Source: Ch67 sp964491665
Lineage (GTDB): Bacteria > Pseudomonadota > Gammaproteobacteria > Pseudomonadales > Ketobacteraceae
NCBI GenBank assembly: GCA_964491665.1
Contig: CAZBII010000011.1
Coordinates: 1 to 53,343 of the forward strand
Length of the DNA stretch: 53,343 bases
Direction: 5' to 3'
Below, piece after piece: positions 44,453 to 52,887 of the stretch (within the stretch, counting starts at the first letter, position 1; the number at the start of each line of letters is the position of its first letter). The position numbers were made by a program, and so were the translations under genes. The notes under the pieces are model-generated. The model saw only the letters and a program-made list of their open reading frames with translations, was not told the DNA's origin and searched no databases.

Positions 44453-45808
44453 TCAGGGGCGGGGCAGCAGGGCATAGCCGGCCACCTGCGCGGCAAAATC
44501 CGGCACGGCAAACAGCGCGATATTCACCACCCAGGCCAGCGCGGTGGCGAGCAGCAGCGACGCCGGTTTGATGCGGGGAAACGGCTTGCGTAGCACGATC
44601 AGATAGAACACGGCCAGCATGAATCCGCCCAGCAGGAAGCCACCGACAATGTCGGACAGCCAGTGTACGGTCAGGTACAGGCGTGCCGCCGCCACCAGCA
44701 TGATCAGTATTGCGCTGCACGACAGGATCAGCTGGTGACGGCGCGCATTCACGCCCGGCAGCAGGAAGCTGGCCAGCAGGCCGACAAACACCAGAATCAT
44801 CGAGGCATGTCCGCTGGGGTATGCAAATGAAAGTGGTGGTGCCGCCACCAGTTCCGGGCGCGGAAACGCAAACAGATGCTTGCCCAGTTCCATCAGTCCC
44901 TGGGCGGTGCAGGTGATGCCCACCCACAGCAGGCAAGCGTAGTAATTGCGTTGCAGCAGCAGCGCGCCGGCCACCAGCGCACCCCAGATCACCATCGGCA
45001 GGTAATAGCCCAGCGACGTCAGGCCGACGAAAAACAGATCCAGCCAGTTGTGGCGCAGGCTCACCATCCAGTGACTGGTTGACGTGTTGATCTGCTGGAT
45101 CAGCGCCGTTTCCAGCGTCAGCCCCAGCGCGATGAACAGCAGCGCCAGACTGCCTGCCAGTGTCAGCGCCAGTTGCAGTTTGTTTTCACGGGAATGGATA
45201 GTGTGATGGGTGTGACGGGTGAACTGGGCGCAGACCCACGCCACCACGATCAGTCCCAGCAGGAACACCAGATGTTCCTTGCCCAGCGCGTTCTGCCCCT
45301 CGATGCTTTTGCCCACCAGATAGCCCGGCGTCAGGGTGAAACCGGCCCAGGCCAGGCCCGCCAGAATATCCAGCGTGAAAAACCGCGCCTTGGACATTTC
45401 CATCAGCCCGGCCGCCAGCGGCATGATCGGGCGCAGCGGGCCGATGAAGCGTCCCAGCACGATGCCCATGGTGCCGTACTGGTTGAAGTACTGTTCGCCC
45501 TTTTCGATCCACTCGGGGTGAGTGCGGAACGGCGGCATGCGCCGGATGATGTGATGATAGTGATAGCCCAGCAGAAAACTGACGCCGTCCCCCAGCACCG
45601 CGCCGGCAAAGCCCGCCAGCAGCATGGCCCAGACATCGACACCGGCACTGCCCGCCGCAGTGGACACGCCCACCAGCAGCACAATGCCCGGCACCACAAT
45701 GCCCACCAGCGCCAGACATTCCAGAAATGACAGCAGGAAAATGAAAAACAGAATCCAGTCCTGATGCAGTTCCAGCCACTGCATCAATACATCAAGGTAT
45801 TGTTCCAT
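44453..45808 (-). CDS. bifunctional DedA / PAP2 phosphatase membrane protein
   Basis: 451 residues joining a DedA (SNARE-associated) domain, residues 1-210, and a PAP2 acid phosphatase domain, about 220-451, both multi-pass inner membrane. DedA part: VVPGIVLLVG and FIGPLRPIMPLAAG. PAP2 part: KHLFAFPRP, PSGHAS and ARLYLTVHWLSD, the three active-site motifs, giving lipid phosphatase activity such as undecaprenyl or phosphatidic-acid phosphate. ATG 45808 has AGGGA upstream; the longer start is not needed. The fusion suggests coupled lipid transport and dephosphorylation. Confidence 0.92.
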   Translation of the reverse strand: MEQYLDVLMQWLELHQDWILFFIFLLSFLECLALVGIVVPGIVLLVGVSTAAGSAGVDVWAMLLAGFAGAVLGDGVSFLLGYHYHHIIRRMPPFRTHPEWIEKGEQYFNQYGTMGIVLGRFIGPLRPIMPLAAGLMEMSKARFFTLDILAGLAWAGFTLTPGYLVGKSIEGQNALGKEHLVFLLGLIVVAWVCAQFTRHTHHTIHSRENKLQLALTLAGSLALLFIALGLTLETALIQQINTSTSHWMVSLRHNWLDLFFVGLTSLGYYLPMVIWGALVAGALLLQRNYYACLLWVGITCTAQGLMELGKHLFAFPRPELVAAPPLSFAYPSGHASMILVFVGLLASFLLPGVNARRHQLILSCSAILIMLVAAARLYLTVHWLSDIVGGFLLGGFMLAVFYLIVLRKPFPRIKPASLLLATALAWVVNIALFAVPDFAAQVAGYALLPRP

Positions 45809-45951
45809 GGGGTCCCTGAAAGACGCGATCGACGGCACAGCATGGCCGTCAGGGTGGCCCGGATTGTAAACTGCGCCGTCCGAAATTACACCGTTGACTC
45901 TGGAGCCGGCTCCAGCGCTAGGCTGGTCCTGTCAATCCACTGGAGGTGTCT

Positions 45952-46566
45952 ATGAGCGTGATTATGAACAACGGTCTGAATGCTTTTCTGCTGCTGTATT
46001 TCGCGGTGTTTTTTGGCGTGGCGGTGGCCTGGCGCACCTATCGGGTGTGGCGGACCACCGGCATCAATGCGTTTCGCCTGCGGGAGGCAACTGGTCCCGA
46101 GGCGATTACCGGGCGTTACTTCAAACTGCTGCCGGTGGGTGCGCTGGGGTTGTTGCTGCTGGCGATGTTGTGGCCGGATCTGTATGGCCGGCTGGGCGTG
46201 ATTTCGTTGCTGGAAACGGCGCTGGTGCAGACCACAGGCGTGGCGCTGATGCTGCTGGCACTGGCCTGGACCATTCTGGCGCAGGTGCAGATGGGGCAGT
46301 CCTGGCGTATCGGTATCGATCATGACCACCGCACGGCGCTGGTGACGTCCGGCGTGTTCCGCTATTCGCGCAATCCGATTTTTGTGGGAATGATGGGCTG
46401 TCTGGCGGGACTGTTTCTGGTGCTGCCGGGTGCAATCAGCCTGCTGATTTTTACGCTGGCGGTGGTGCTGATCCAGGTGCAGGTGAGTCTGGAGGAAACG
46501 CACCTGCAGCAGCTGCACGGCCAGGACTATTTTAATTACTGCCAGCGGGTGGCGCGCTGGCTGTGA
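45952..46566 (+). CDS. isoprenylcysteine carboxyl methyltransferase-like membrane protein
   Basis: 204 residues with four to five helices and the ICMT/PEMT-type C-terminal motif: SGVFRYSRNPIFVGMMG, then E-E-T-H-L-Q-Q-L-H-G-Q-D-Y-F-N-Y-C-Q-R-V. Bacterial members are membrane methyltransferases of unknown substrate. The ATG at 45952 has GGAGG five bases away. It is divergent from the DedA-PAP2 gene. Confidence 0.82.
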   Translation: MSVIMNNGLNAFLLLYFAVFFGVAVAWRTYRVWRTTGINAFRLREATGPEAITGRYFKLLPVGALGLLLLAMLWPDLYGRLGVISLLETALVQTTGVALMLLALAWTILAQVQMGQSWRIGIDHDHRTALVTSGVFRYSRNPIFVGMMGCLAGLFLVLPGAISLLIFTLAVVLIQVQVSLEETHLQQLHGQDYFNYCQRVARWL

Positions 46567-46623
46567 CGGGGGGCAATCGCTTCTATACTGGGGAGCATCT
46601 TCCGCTTCGGGATGGAATCTGAC

Positions 46624-47451
46624 ATGACCAATCCTGCTCCCCGCATTTCCGTTCGCTCCGTCGGCATTCTGCAACTCTGGCAATGGCTGCAGAAAGGCTG
46701 GGAGGATTTCACCCGCGCGCCGGTGGTGGGTGCTGCGCACGGTGTGTCCGTGGCGATTTTTTCCATCCTGCTGATACTGGTGGCCTACGACAAATTCTGG
46801 CTGCTGGCGGGTGCGTTCACCGGTTTTCTGCTGGTGGCGCCAGTGCTGGCAGTGGGGCTGTATGGCGTGAGTCGTGCGCTGGAACAGAATGCCGGCAAAG
46901 CGGGAACGCTGGGCAGCTTTGGAGTGGTCTGGCGCACCTGGATGAGCTGGCGCGGCAAGCCGCAGCATGACTGGCGGCTGGTGCGTTTCAGTCTGCTGCT
47001 GGGACTGGCGGGCACCGGCTGGGTGCTGACGTCGGCGGCGCTGATCACGCTGCTGGCGCCGGCGCCGGTCAATCAGCCGCTGGATTTTCTGCGTCACGTG
47101 GTGCTGTCCCGCGACAGTTATCTGTTTGAAGTCTGGCTGATGCTGGGCGGTGCGTTGGCGGCACCCATGTTTGCGTCCAGTGTGGTGACGTTACCGCTGC
47201 TGCTGGACCGGCGCATTGCCGTGTTCGACGCAGTGCTGGTGAGCTGGCGCGCGGTGATGGCCAATCCGCTGCCGCTGGCGTTGTGGGCGACGCTGATCAT
47301 GGTGCTGGCGCTGCTGGGTCTGCTGGGATTTGTGATGGGCTGTGCGGTGGTGCTGCCGGTGCTGGGTTACGCCAGCTGGCATGCCTATCGCGATCTGGTG
47401 GATGCCAGTGCATTGCCCTTGCGGGAAGCGCAGTCGGGGGAGCGGTTGTAA
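46624..47451 (+). CDS. DUF2189 inner-membrane protein
   Basis: 275 residues with six hydrophobic helices. The family begins with a short cytoplasmic W-rich segment (LQLWQWLQKGWEDFTRAP), then FTGFLLVAPVLAVGLYGVSRALEQ, and ends with a LPVLGYASWHAYRDLVD stretch. Function unknown. The stop shares a base with the next gene (TAATG at 47449-47453), a sign of coupled translation. I prefer ATG 46624 over 46612. Confidence 0.83.
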   Translation: MTNPAPRISVRSVGILQLWQWLQKGWEDFTRAPVVGAAHGVSVAIFSILLILVAYDKFWLLAGAFTGFLLVAPVLAVGLYGVSRALEQNAGKAGTLGSFGVVWRTWMSWRGKPQHDWRLVRFSLLLGLAGTGWVLTSAALITLLAPAPVNQPLDFLRHVVLSRDSYLFEVWLMLGGALAAPMFASSVVTLPLLLDRRIAVFDAVLVSWRAVMANPLPLALWATLIMVLALLGLLGFVMGCAVVLPVLGYASWHAYRDLVDASALPLREAQSGERL

Positions 47452-47672
47452 TGGAACATGCAGTACTGGGTTTCACCGAGGAGCAGATTGCCTGGTTTGG
47501 TCTCACCATCGGCATTGCCGCTTTCATGCTTTATATGCTGTTCATTGTCTGGAAGCTGGCGCAGGACTCGAAGGCAGGCCGTTTCGGCACCTTCGCGATT
47601 TTTCTGGTGCTGGCGCTGGGCATGGTGGGATTTGTGGCGAAGGGGATCATCCAGTGGTTGCTGGACATCTAG
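47451..47672 (+). CDS. DUF2788 small membrane protein
   Basis: 73 residues with two helices (about 14-34 and 46-70): WFGLTIGIAAFMLYMLFIVWKLAQDSKAGRFGTF, then FLVLALGMVGFVAKGIIQWLL. It matches the DUF2788 family of unknown function. It overlaps the DUF2189 gene by one base, so the two are translated together. It is followed by a terminator at 47721-47749. Confidence 0.8.
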   Translation: MEHAVLGFTEEQIAWFGLTIGIAAFMLYMLFIVWKLAQDSKAGRFGTFAIFLVLALGMVGFVAKGIIQWLLDI

Positions 47673-47720
47673 CGCAGCGAATGGCCTGTCCGGCGTAAAA
47701 GGCGCACCGGCAGAACAAAC

Positions 47721-47749
47721 AAAAAGACCAGCAAGTACGCTGGCCTTTT
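47721..47749. terminator. bidirectional terminator between the DUF2788 gene and lipA
   Basis: AAAAAGACCAGC, a 6-nt loop and GCTGGCCTTTT pair with one mismatch, and flanking A- and T-runs allow termination on both strands: after the DUF2788 gene going right and after lipA going left. Confidence 0.85.
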
Positions 47750-47796
47750 GTATTCTGGTGTCGGACTGGTCTTCGTCTGGCTCTGGCCCGCAGCTG

Positions 47797-48819
47797 TCAC
47801 ACCTGCGGCTTCAGACTTTCCTGATGCACCGCATTCACATCCTCACCCTTGTGCTGCAGATCGGCGTGGTAGGACGAGCGCACCAGCGGACCGCTGGCCA
47901 CGTTGGCGAAGCCGAGCTGCTCGCCGAAAATCCTGAACTCCTCGAACTCCGCCGGCGTGACGAAACGGTCCACCGGCGCGTGCTGTTTCGATGGCTGCAG
48001 ATACTGGCCGATGGTGATCATGTCGACGTCGTGCGCGCGCAGGTCGCGCAGGGTTTGCAGCACTTCCTCGTTGGTTTCCCCCAGCCCGACCATGATGCCG
48101 GACTTGGTGGGCACGTGCGGCACGCGGGCCTTGTAGCGCTTCAGCAGGTCCAGCGACCACTGGTAATCGGAGCCGGGGCGGATCGCCTTGTACATGCGCG
48201 GCACGTTTTCCATGTTGTGGTTGAACACGTCCGGCGGATCGGCGGCCAGCAGGTCCAGCGCGATCTCCATGCGGCCGCGGAAATCCGGCACCAGCACTTC
48301 AATTTTGGTGTTGGGCGACTGGGTGCGGATGGCGCGGATGCAGTCGGCGAAATGGCCGGCGCCGCCGTCGCGCAGGTCGTCGCGGTCCACCGAGGTTACC
48401 ACTACATATTTCAGGTTCAGCGCGGCGACGGATTCCGCCAGATTTTTCGGTTCCTCGGGATCGAGTGCGTTGGGACGGCCGTGGGCCACGTCACAGAACG
48501 GGCAGCGGCGGGTACAGATGTCGCCCATGATCATGAAGGTGGCGGTGCCGCCGCCGAAACACTCCGGCAGGTTGGGGCAGGACGCCTCTTCGCACACCGT
48601 GTGCATCTTCTGCTGCCGCAGCAGGTTTTTCACCCGCTGCACTTCGCCGTTGGCCGGCACCCGCACGCGAATCCAGTCCGGTTTGCGCGGCAGGTCCACG
48701 GTGGGAATCACCTTCACCGGAATGCGGGCGACCTTGTCGGCGCCGCGCAGTTTCTCGCCCTGGAGAACCTGTTTTTTGGTGGAGGAGTTGCTGCCGGATT
48801 CGGGTGCTTCGGGATTCAT
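47797..48819 (-). CDS. lipA: lipoyl synthase
   Basis: 340 residues, radical SAM enzyme that inserts two sulfurs into octanoyl chains on lipoyl domains. The auxiliary cluster ligands CEEASCPNLPEC and the radical SAM CTRRCPFC are both present, with the RxxS-type arginine-serine region near the C-terminus (GPLVRSSYHAD). The ATG at 48819 overlaps the lipB stop in ATGA, so I prefer it over the GTG at 48831. Follows lipB in the common lipB-lipA order. Confidence 0.97.
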   Translation of the reverse strand: MNPEAPESGSNSSTKKQVLQGEKLRGADKVARIPVKVIPTVDLPRKPDWIRVRVPANGEVQRVKNLLRQQKMHTVCEEASCPNLPECFGGGTATFMIMGDICTRRCPFCDVAHGRPNALDPEEPKNLAESVAALNLKYVVVTSVDRDDLRDGGAGHFADCIRAIRTQSPNTKIEVLVPDFRGRMEIALDLLAADPPDVFNHNMENVPRMYKAIRPGSDYQWSLDLLKRYKARVPHVPTKSGIMVGLGETNEEVLQTLRDLRAHDVDMITIGQYLQPSKQHAPVDRFVTPAEFEEFRIFGEQLGFANVASGPLVRSSYHADLQHKGEDVNAVHQESLKPQV

Positions 48820-49484
48820 GCGGGGGTCCACGGGGTGGTGCGGAATTGGCGGTCAGTATATCCCAGATTGTCCGCCAGATGACCCGCCAGAGCGGCGCTG
48901 ATGGCGGCAAAATCCGGGGCGTTTACAAATTCTTTCACCTGCGTCATCTGCATGCCCTGATAGCCGCAGGGGTTAATGCGCAGGAAGGGCGCGAGGTCCA
49001 TGTCGATGTTGAGAGCAAGGCCGTGAAAGGAGCAGCCGTGGCGGATGCGCAGGCCCAGTGACGCGATCTTGCGGCCCTGCACGTAGACGCCGGGGGCGTC
49101 GGCGCGGGGGGCGGATTCGATGTCCAGTTCCGCCAGGGTCTGCACGATGCTGGTCTCGATGCGGCTGACCAGTTCGCGGGCGCCGATGTGCTTGCGGCGC
49201 AGGTCCACCAGCAGATAGCCCACCAGCTGGCCGGGGCCATGGTAGGTGACCTGGCCGCCACGATCCACCTGCACCACCGGGATGTCGCCGGGGGCCAGCA
49301 GGTGCTCGGCCTTGCCGGCCTGGCCCTGGGTGAACACCGGCGCATGCTGCAGCAGCCAGATCTCGTCCGGGGTGGTGTCGCTGCGGGTGTCGGTGAAGGT
49401 GCGCATGGCCTGCCAGCTGGCGGAGTAGTCCACCAGATCCAGGCTGCGGATGCAGACGCGCTCGGCCGGCTTCGGTTCGGACAT
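48816..49484 (-). CDS. lipB: octanoyltransferase
   Basis: 222 residues. Transfers octanoate from acyl carrier protein to lipoyl domains. The family core GGQVTYHGPGQLVGY, the Lys of GRKIASLGLRI and the catalytic Cys in NPCGYQGM are visible. Start: ATG 49484, sharing a base with the stop of the DUF493 gene; a GTG at 49487 is possible. The chain DUF493-lipB-lipA is one transcription unit. Confidence 0.96.
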   Translation of the reverse strand: MSEPKPAERVCIRSLDLVDYSASWQAMRTFTDTRSDTTPDEIWLLQHAPVFTQGQAGKAEHLLAPGDIPVVQVDRGGQVTYHGPGQLVGYLLVDLRRKHIGARELVSRIETSIVQTLAELDIESAPRADAPGVYVQGRKIASLGLRIRHGCSFHGLALNIDMDLAPFLRINPCGYQGMQMTQVKEFVNAPDFAAISAALAGHLADNLGYTDRQFRTTPWTPA

Positions 49485-49765
49485 CACAGGGTTTGTGAAA
49501 CCTCTTCCCGTGCGTGCAGCGCCAGATACAGGGCTTCCAGCTGCTCCTTGCTGGTGAAGTGGACGCTGGCGCTGACGGACAGGTATTTGCCGGTGCGGCT
49601 GGGTTTGGTGCGGATGCTGGCGGGGTCGAAGTCGGGGGCGTGCTGTTTCACCACCTCGATCACAACGTCCACCAGCGGGTAGTGGGACAGGCCCAGCACT
49701 TTCACTTCGTGGGTTTTGGGAAATTCCCAGATCTGTTCGTTGATGCCGGTTGGCTGCTTGCTCAT
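49484..49765 (-). CDS. ybeD: DUF493 (YbeD-like) protein
   Basis: 93 residues with an ACT-like ferredoxin fold, matching E. coli YbeD, which lies next to lipB in enterobacteria. Signatures are WEFPKTHEVKVLG and KYLSVSASVHFTSKEQLEALYLAL. Its stop codon touches the lipB start, and the family is thought to be an allosteric regulator, though no substrate is known. Confidence 0.93.
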   Translation of the reverse strand: MSKQPTGINEQIWEFPKTHEVKVLGLSHYPLVDVVIEVVKQHAPDFDPASIRTKPSRTGKYLSVSASVHFTSKEQLEALYLALHAREEVSQTL

Positions 49766-49783
49766 GGCTGTTTCCGTCTTCGA

Positions 49784-50662
49784 TTACTGCATCAGCGCCC
49801 GCCGGAACGCTGCATAGTGGCCGGCCATTGTACGCCAGAGCGCGCCGGGGCGGCCATCGCCCACCGGCTGTCCGTCCAGTGCCACCACCGGCCGCACGCC
49901 CCGGGTCGAGCTGCTGATCCAGATTTCCTGCGCCTGCTGCAGCTGGTCCCGCGCAACCACCGTTTCCCGCAGCGGCATGCCGTGCTGGTGGGCCAGTTCG
50001 ATGATCAGGTCGCGGGTAATGCCCCCCAGGATTTCCGGTCCCAGCGGCGGGGTCAGCAGTTCGCCATTCGCGGCGATGAAGACATTGCTGGTGGAGCCTT
50101 CGGTGACATGGCCGTTGCGGATCAGGATGGCTTCGTCGCAGCCGGCCAGCCGGGCCTCGTTGCGCAGCAGCACATTGGCCAGCAGCGACACGGCCTTGAT
50201 GTCGCAGTGATTCCAGCGGCTGTCGGTGCAGGTGATGCAGCGGATGCCGGTTTCGCGGTCCAGGCTGCGTTCATCGGGATTATCCAGGGTTTGCGACAGG
50301 GCGAATACGGTGGCAGGGCAGTTATCGGGGAAGCGGTGGTCGCGGAGGGGTGGGGCGCCGCGCGTCACCTGCACATACAGGCTCTGGTGACCGCTGCCGT
50401 TGCGCTGCACCAGTCCGTCCAGCAGGCTGATCCATTCTGCTTCGCTGTGGGGCGAGGGCAGCTGGATGGCGGTGAGACTGCGCAGCATGCGTTCGATGTG
50501 CTGCTCCAGCCGGAACAGCTTGCCGTTGTAGCAGGGGATGACTTCGTACACGCCGTCGCCAAATAAAAACCCGCGATCCAGGGGTGAGATGCGGGCTTCT
50601 TCCAGCGGCAGGTAAAGGCCGTTCAGGTAGGCGACGGGATTGTTCGCGGGCTGAGCGGCCAT
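49784..50662 (-). CDS. dat: D-amino acid aminotransferase (class IV)
   Basis: 292 residues, PLP-dependent fold type IV. Marks are ISPLDRGFLFGDGVYEVIPCYNGK, the PLP lysine in DIKAVSLLANVL, and EGSTSNVF with the GITRDLIIELA region. D-amino acid transaminases make D-alanine and D-glutamate for peptidoglycan; sitting just after dacA supports a cell-wall role, though branched-chain-type activity is not excluded. It lies 18 bp before the DUF493 gene. Confidence 0.88.
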   Translation of the reverse strand: MAAQPANNPVAYLNGLYLPLEEARISPLDRGFLFGDGVYEVIPCYNGKLFRLEQHIERMLRSLTAIQLPSPHSEAEWISLLDGLVQRNGSGHQSLYVQVTRGAPPLRDHRFPDNCPATVFALSQTLDNPDERSLDRETGIRCITCTDSRWNHCDIKAVSLLANVLLRNEARLAGCDEAILIRNGHVTEGSTSNVFIAANGELLTPPLGPEILGGITRDLIIELAHQHGMPLRETVVARDQLQQAQEIWISSSTRGVRPVVALDGQPVGDGRPGALWRTMAGHYAAFRRALMQ

Positions 50663-50693
50663 GGCATTACCTTGAGTGGATCAGTGGAATTCC

Positions 50694-51854
50694 TCAGTGG
50701 AACAGGCCTTTCACCAGCAGCACCAGCCAGTGCCACAGACGGGTGAAAATGCCGCCTTCCTCGACTGCTTCCAGTGCGACCAGCGGCTTGGTGGCGATGA
50801 CCTGGCCGTCCAGGGTGAGCTTGATGGTGCCGATCTGCTGGCCGGCGGTCACGGGTGCGCGCAGCTGCTCCGGCACTTCCAGTTCGGCGGTCACGTCCTT
50901 CGAGGCGCCGCGCGGAATGGTGACGTAGATGTCTTCCGGTGTGCCCAGCTTGACGGTGCTGGCAGCGCCCATCCAGATTTCCGGCTCCACCAGGGTGGTC
51001 TGCGCGCTGTAGCTTTTGGCAGTTTCGAAGAAGCGGAAGCCATAGGTGATCAGCTTCTGGCTTTCGGCGGCACGGGCTTTTTCCGAGGCGGTACCCATCA
51101 CGACTGCCAGCAGACGGATGTCGCTGGTCTTGGCGGACGACACCAGGCAGTAGCCGGCTTCATCGGTGTGGCCAGTCTTGATGCCGTCCACGGACGCGTC
51201 GTGCCACAGCAGGCTGTTGCGGTTGGGCTGGCGGATGTTGTTGTAGGTGAATTCTTTCTCGGCGTACAGCGCGTAGTCTTCCGGATGGTTGTAGATGATG
51301 GCGCTGCCCAGTTTGGCCAGATCGCGGGCGGTGGTGTAGTGGTTGGGCGACGGCCAGCCGGTGGCGTTCTCGAAGTGGCTGGCTTTCATGCCCAGTTCCT
51401 GCGCCGTCTTGTTCATCAGGTCGGCGAAGGCGTCTTCGCTGCCGGCGATGTGTTCGGCAATGGCGATGCTGGCGTCATTGCCGGACTGGATGATGATGCC
51501 GCGCATCAGGTCTTCCACCTTCACCTGGTCGCCCACATGCACGTACATTTTGGAACCGCCCATGCGCCAGGCTTTTTCGCTGATGGGCACGAGGTCGGTC
51601 ATCTGCAGCTCGCCATCCTTGAGGCGTTCTGAGGCGATGTAGCTGGTCAGCATTTTGGTCAGGCTGGCCGGGGCCACGCGCTCGTCGGCGTTGTATTCGG
51701 TGATTACATGGCCGGTGCGGGCGTCGATCAGCAGCCAGGATTTGGCGGCCAGGGTGGGGGCGGCGGGAATCATGCGGCCGTTGGCCTGTGCCGGCAGGTG
51801 CAGCAGGGCGGTAAGCAGGAAAGTGAGGACGAGAGCGATGCGTGTCTGGGTCAT
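50694..51854 (-). CDS. dacA: D-alanyl-D-alanine carboxypeptidase (PBP5/6)
   Basis: 386 residues with a cleavable signal, then the transpeptidase fold: SxxK (ASLTKML), SGN (IIQSGNDASIA) and KTG (DGIKTGHTDEAG). It removes the terminal D-Ala of peptidoglycan pentapeptides in the periplasm. The C-terminal domain and final amphipathic helix (RLWHWLVLLVKGLFH) anchor it to the inner membrane. I chose ATG 51854 (MTQTRIALVLTF); the TTG at 51860 would add two residues. Follows rlpA. Confidence 0.96.
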   Translation of the reverse strand: MTQTRIALVLTFLLTALLHLPAQANGRMIPAAPTLAAKSWLLIDARTGHVITEYNADERVAPASLTKMLTSYIASERLKDGELQMTDLVPISEKAWRMGGSKMYVHVGDQVKVEDLMRGIIIQSGNDASIAIAEHIAGSEDAFADLMNKTAQELGMKASHFENATGWPSPNHYTTARDLAKLGSAIIYNHPEDYALYAEKEFTYNNIRQPNRNSLLWHDASVDGIKTGHTDEAGYCLVSSAKTSDIRLLAVVMGTASEKARAAESQKLITYGFRFFETAKSYSAQTTLVEPEIWMGAASTVKLGTPEDIYVTIPRGASKDVTAELEVPEQLRAPVTAGQQIGTIKLTLDGQVIATKPLVALEAVEEGGIFTRLWHWLVLLVKGLFH

Positions 51855-51942
51855 GGGCAAGAATCAGTCTGGAAAATGAGGGGTTTTGCGGTCTGTGCGT
51901 CAGGCCGGGGCGATGGTAGCACAGACCCGTCTTAATGAAAGC

Positions 51943-52887
51943 TTAACGGCGGATCATTAGCGGCTCGCCCAGGCGTGAATTGCGGATTTGCTGCTGGATT
52001 CGCATTGCTTCCGCTTCCGACGCAATGGGGCCGACGCGCACACGGTGCACATCGCTGCGGCCATTTTCGAACTGCGAGAAAATCCCCACCGGCATCTGGG
52101 TGGCACTGGCCAGCTGCTGCTGCAGGCGCACGGCGGCGTTGAGATCGGTGTAGGCCCCCACCTGCAGATAGATCTGCGCGGTGCCGGCGGTTGTTGGCGC
52201 TGGCTGGCTGGCGGGCGGGGCGGCCGCAGGTGGCAGGGAAGGTGCCGGCACCGGTCGCGGCGGTGCGCCCAGCACGCCGGGCGATGGCGGCGGTTCGCGT
52301 CCCGGTTCGCGGGTATCGATGGCTTCCAGCAACACCCGCGCGGTGCCCTTGTTGGCGTAACCCAGCTTGTGGGCGGCGGCGAAGGACAGGTCGATGATGC
52401 GGTCGTCGTGGAAGGGCCCGCGATCGTTCACCTTCACGATGATCTGCTTGCGGTTCTCCAGGTTGGTGACGCGCACGTAGGTGGGCAGGGGCAGCCGCTT
52501 GTGGGCGGCGGTCATGGCGTAGGGGTCGTAGGGTTCCTGGCTGGACGTGGCGCGGCCATGGAATTTCTTGCCGTACCAGGAGGCGATGCCGGTTTCGCGG
52601 TAGCCGTTGCTGGAAGGCATCACGCGATAGGTCTTGCCCAGCACGGTGTAGGGGGAGTGATTGCCGTAGCGGGCGCGGGGTTCCCATTTGGGCACGGCAT
52701 CGGGGATTTTGGACCAGTCGCGCGTCTCGTCGGGGGCGCTGTCCTTCATCTGGTCGAACGGAATGGTGGCGTCGGCACTACTGCCGCCGGAGCTGTAGCC
52801 GCCATAGCGGGTTGCCGGTGGCTGGCTGCTGCAACCTGCCAGCCACAGGGTGATCAGGGTGAGAACCCAGGGAACCAGAGGCTTCAT
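51943..52887 (-). CDS. rlpA: septal ring lytic transglycosylase / rare lipoprotein A
   Basis: 314 residues. Lipobox LAGCSS, then the double-psi beta-barrel (YRETGIASWYGKKFHGRATSSQEPYDP, RTITVKVNDRGPF-type VKVNDRGPFHDDRIIDLS), a proline-rich linker and a C-terminal SPOR domain (YLQVGAYTDLNAAVRLQQQL) that targets denuded glycan at the septum. The start overlaps the mltB stop (ATGA), so both are coupled. Confidence 0.95.
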   Translation of the reverse strand: MKPLVPWVLTLITLWLAGCSSQPPATRYGGYSSGGSSADATIPFDQMKDSAPDETRDWSKIPDAVPKWEPRARYGNHSPYTVLGKTYRVMPSSNGYRETGIASWYGKKFHGRATSSQEPYDPYAMTAAHKRLPLPTYVRVTNLENRKQIIVKVNDRGPFHDDRIIDLSFAAAHKLGYANKGTARVLLEAIDTREPGREPPPSPGVLGAPPRPVPAPSLPPAAAPPASQPAPTTAGTAQIYLQVGAYTDLNAAVRLQQQLASATQMPVGIFSQFENGRSDVHRVRVGPIASEAEAMRIQQQIRNSRLGEPLMIRR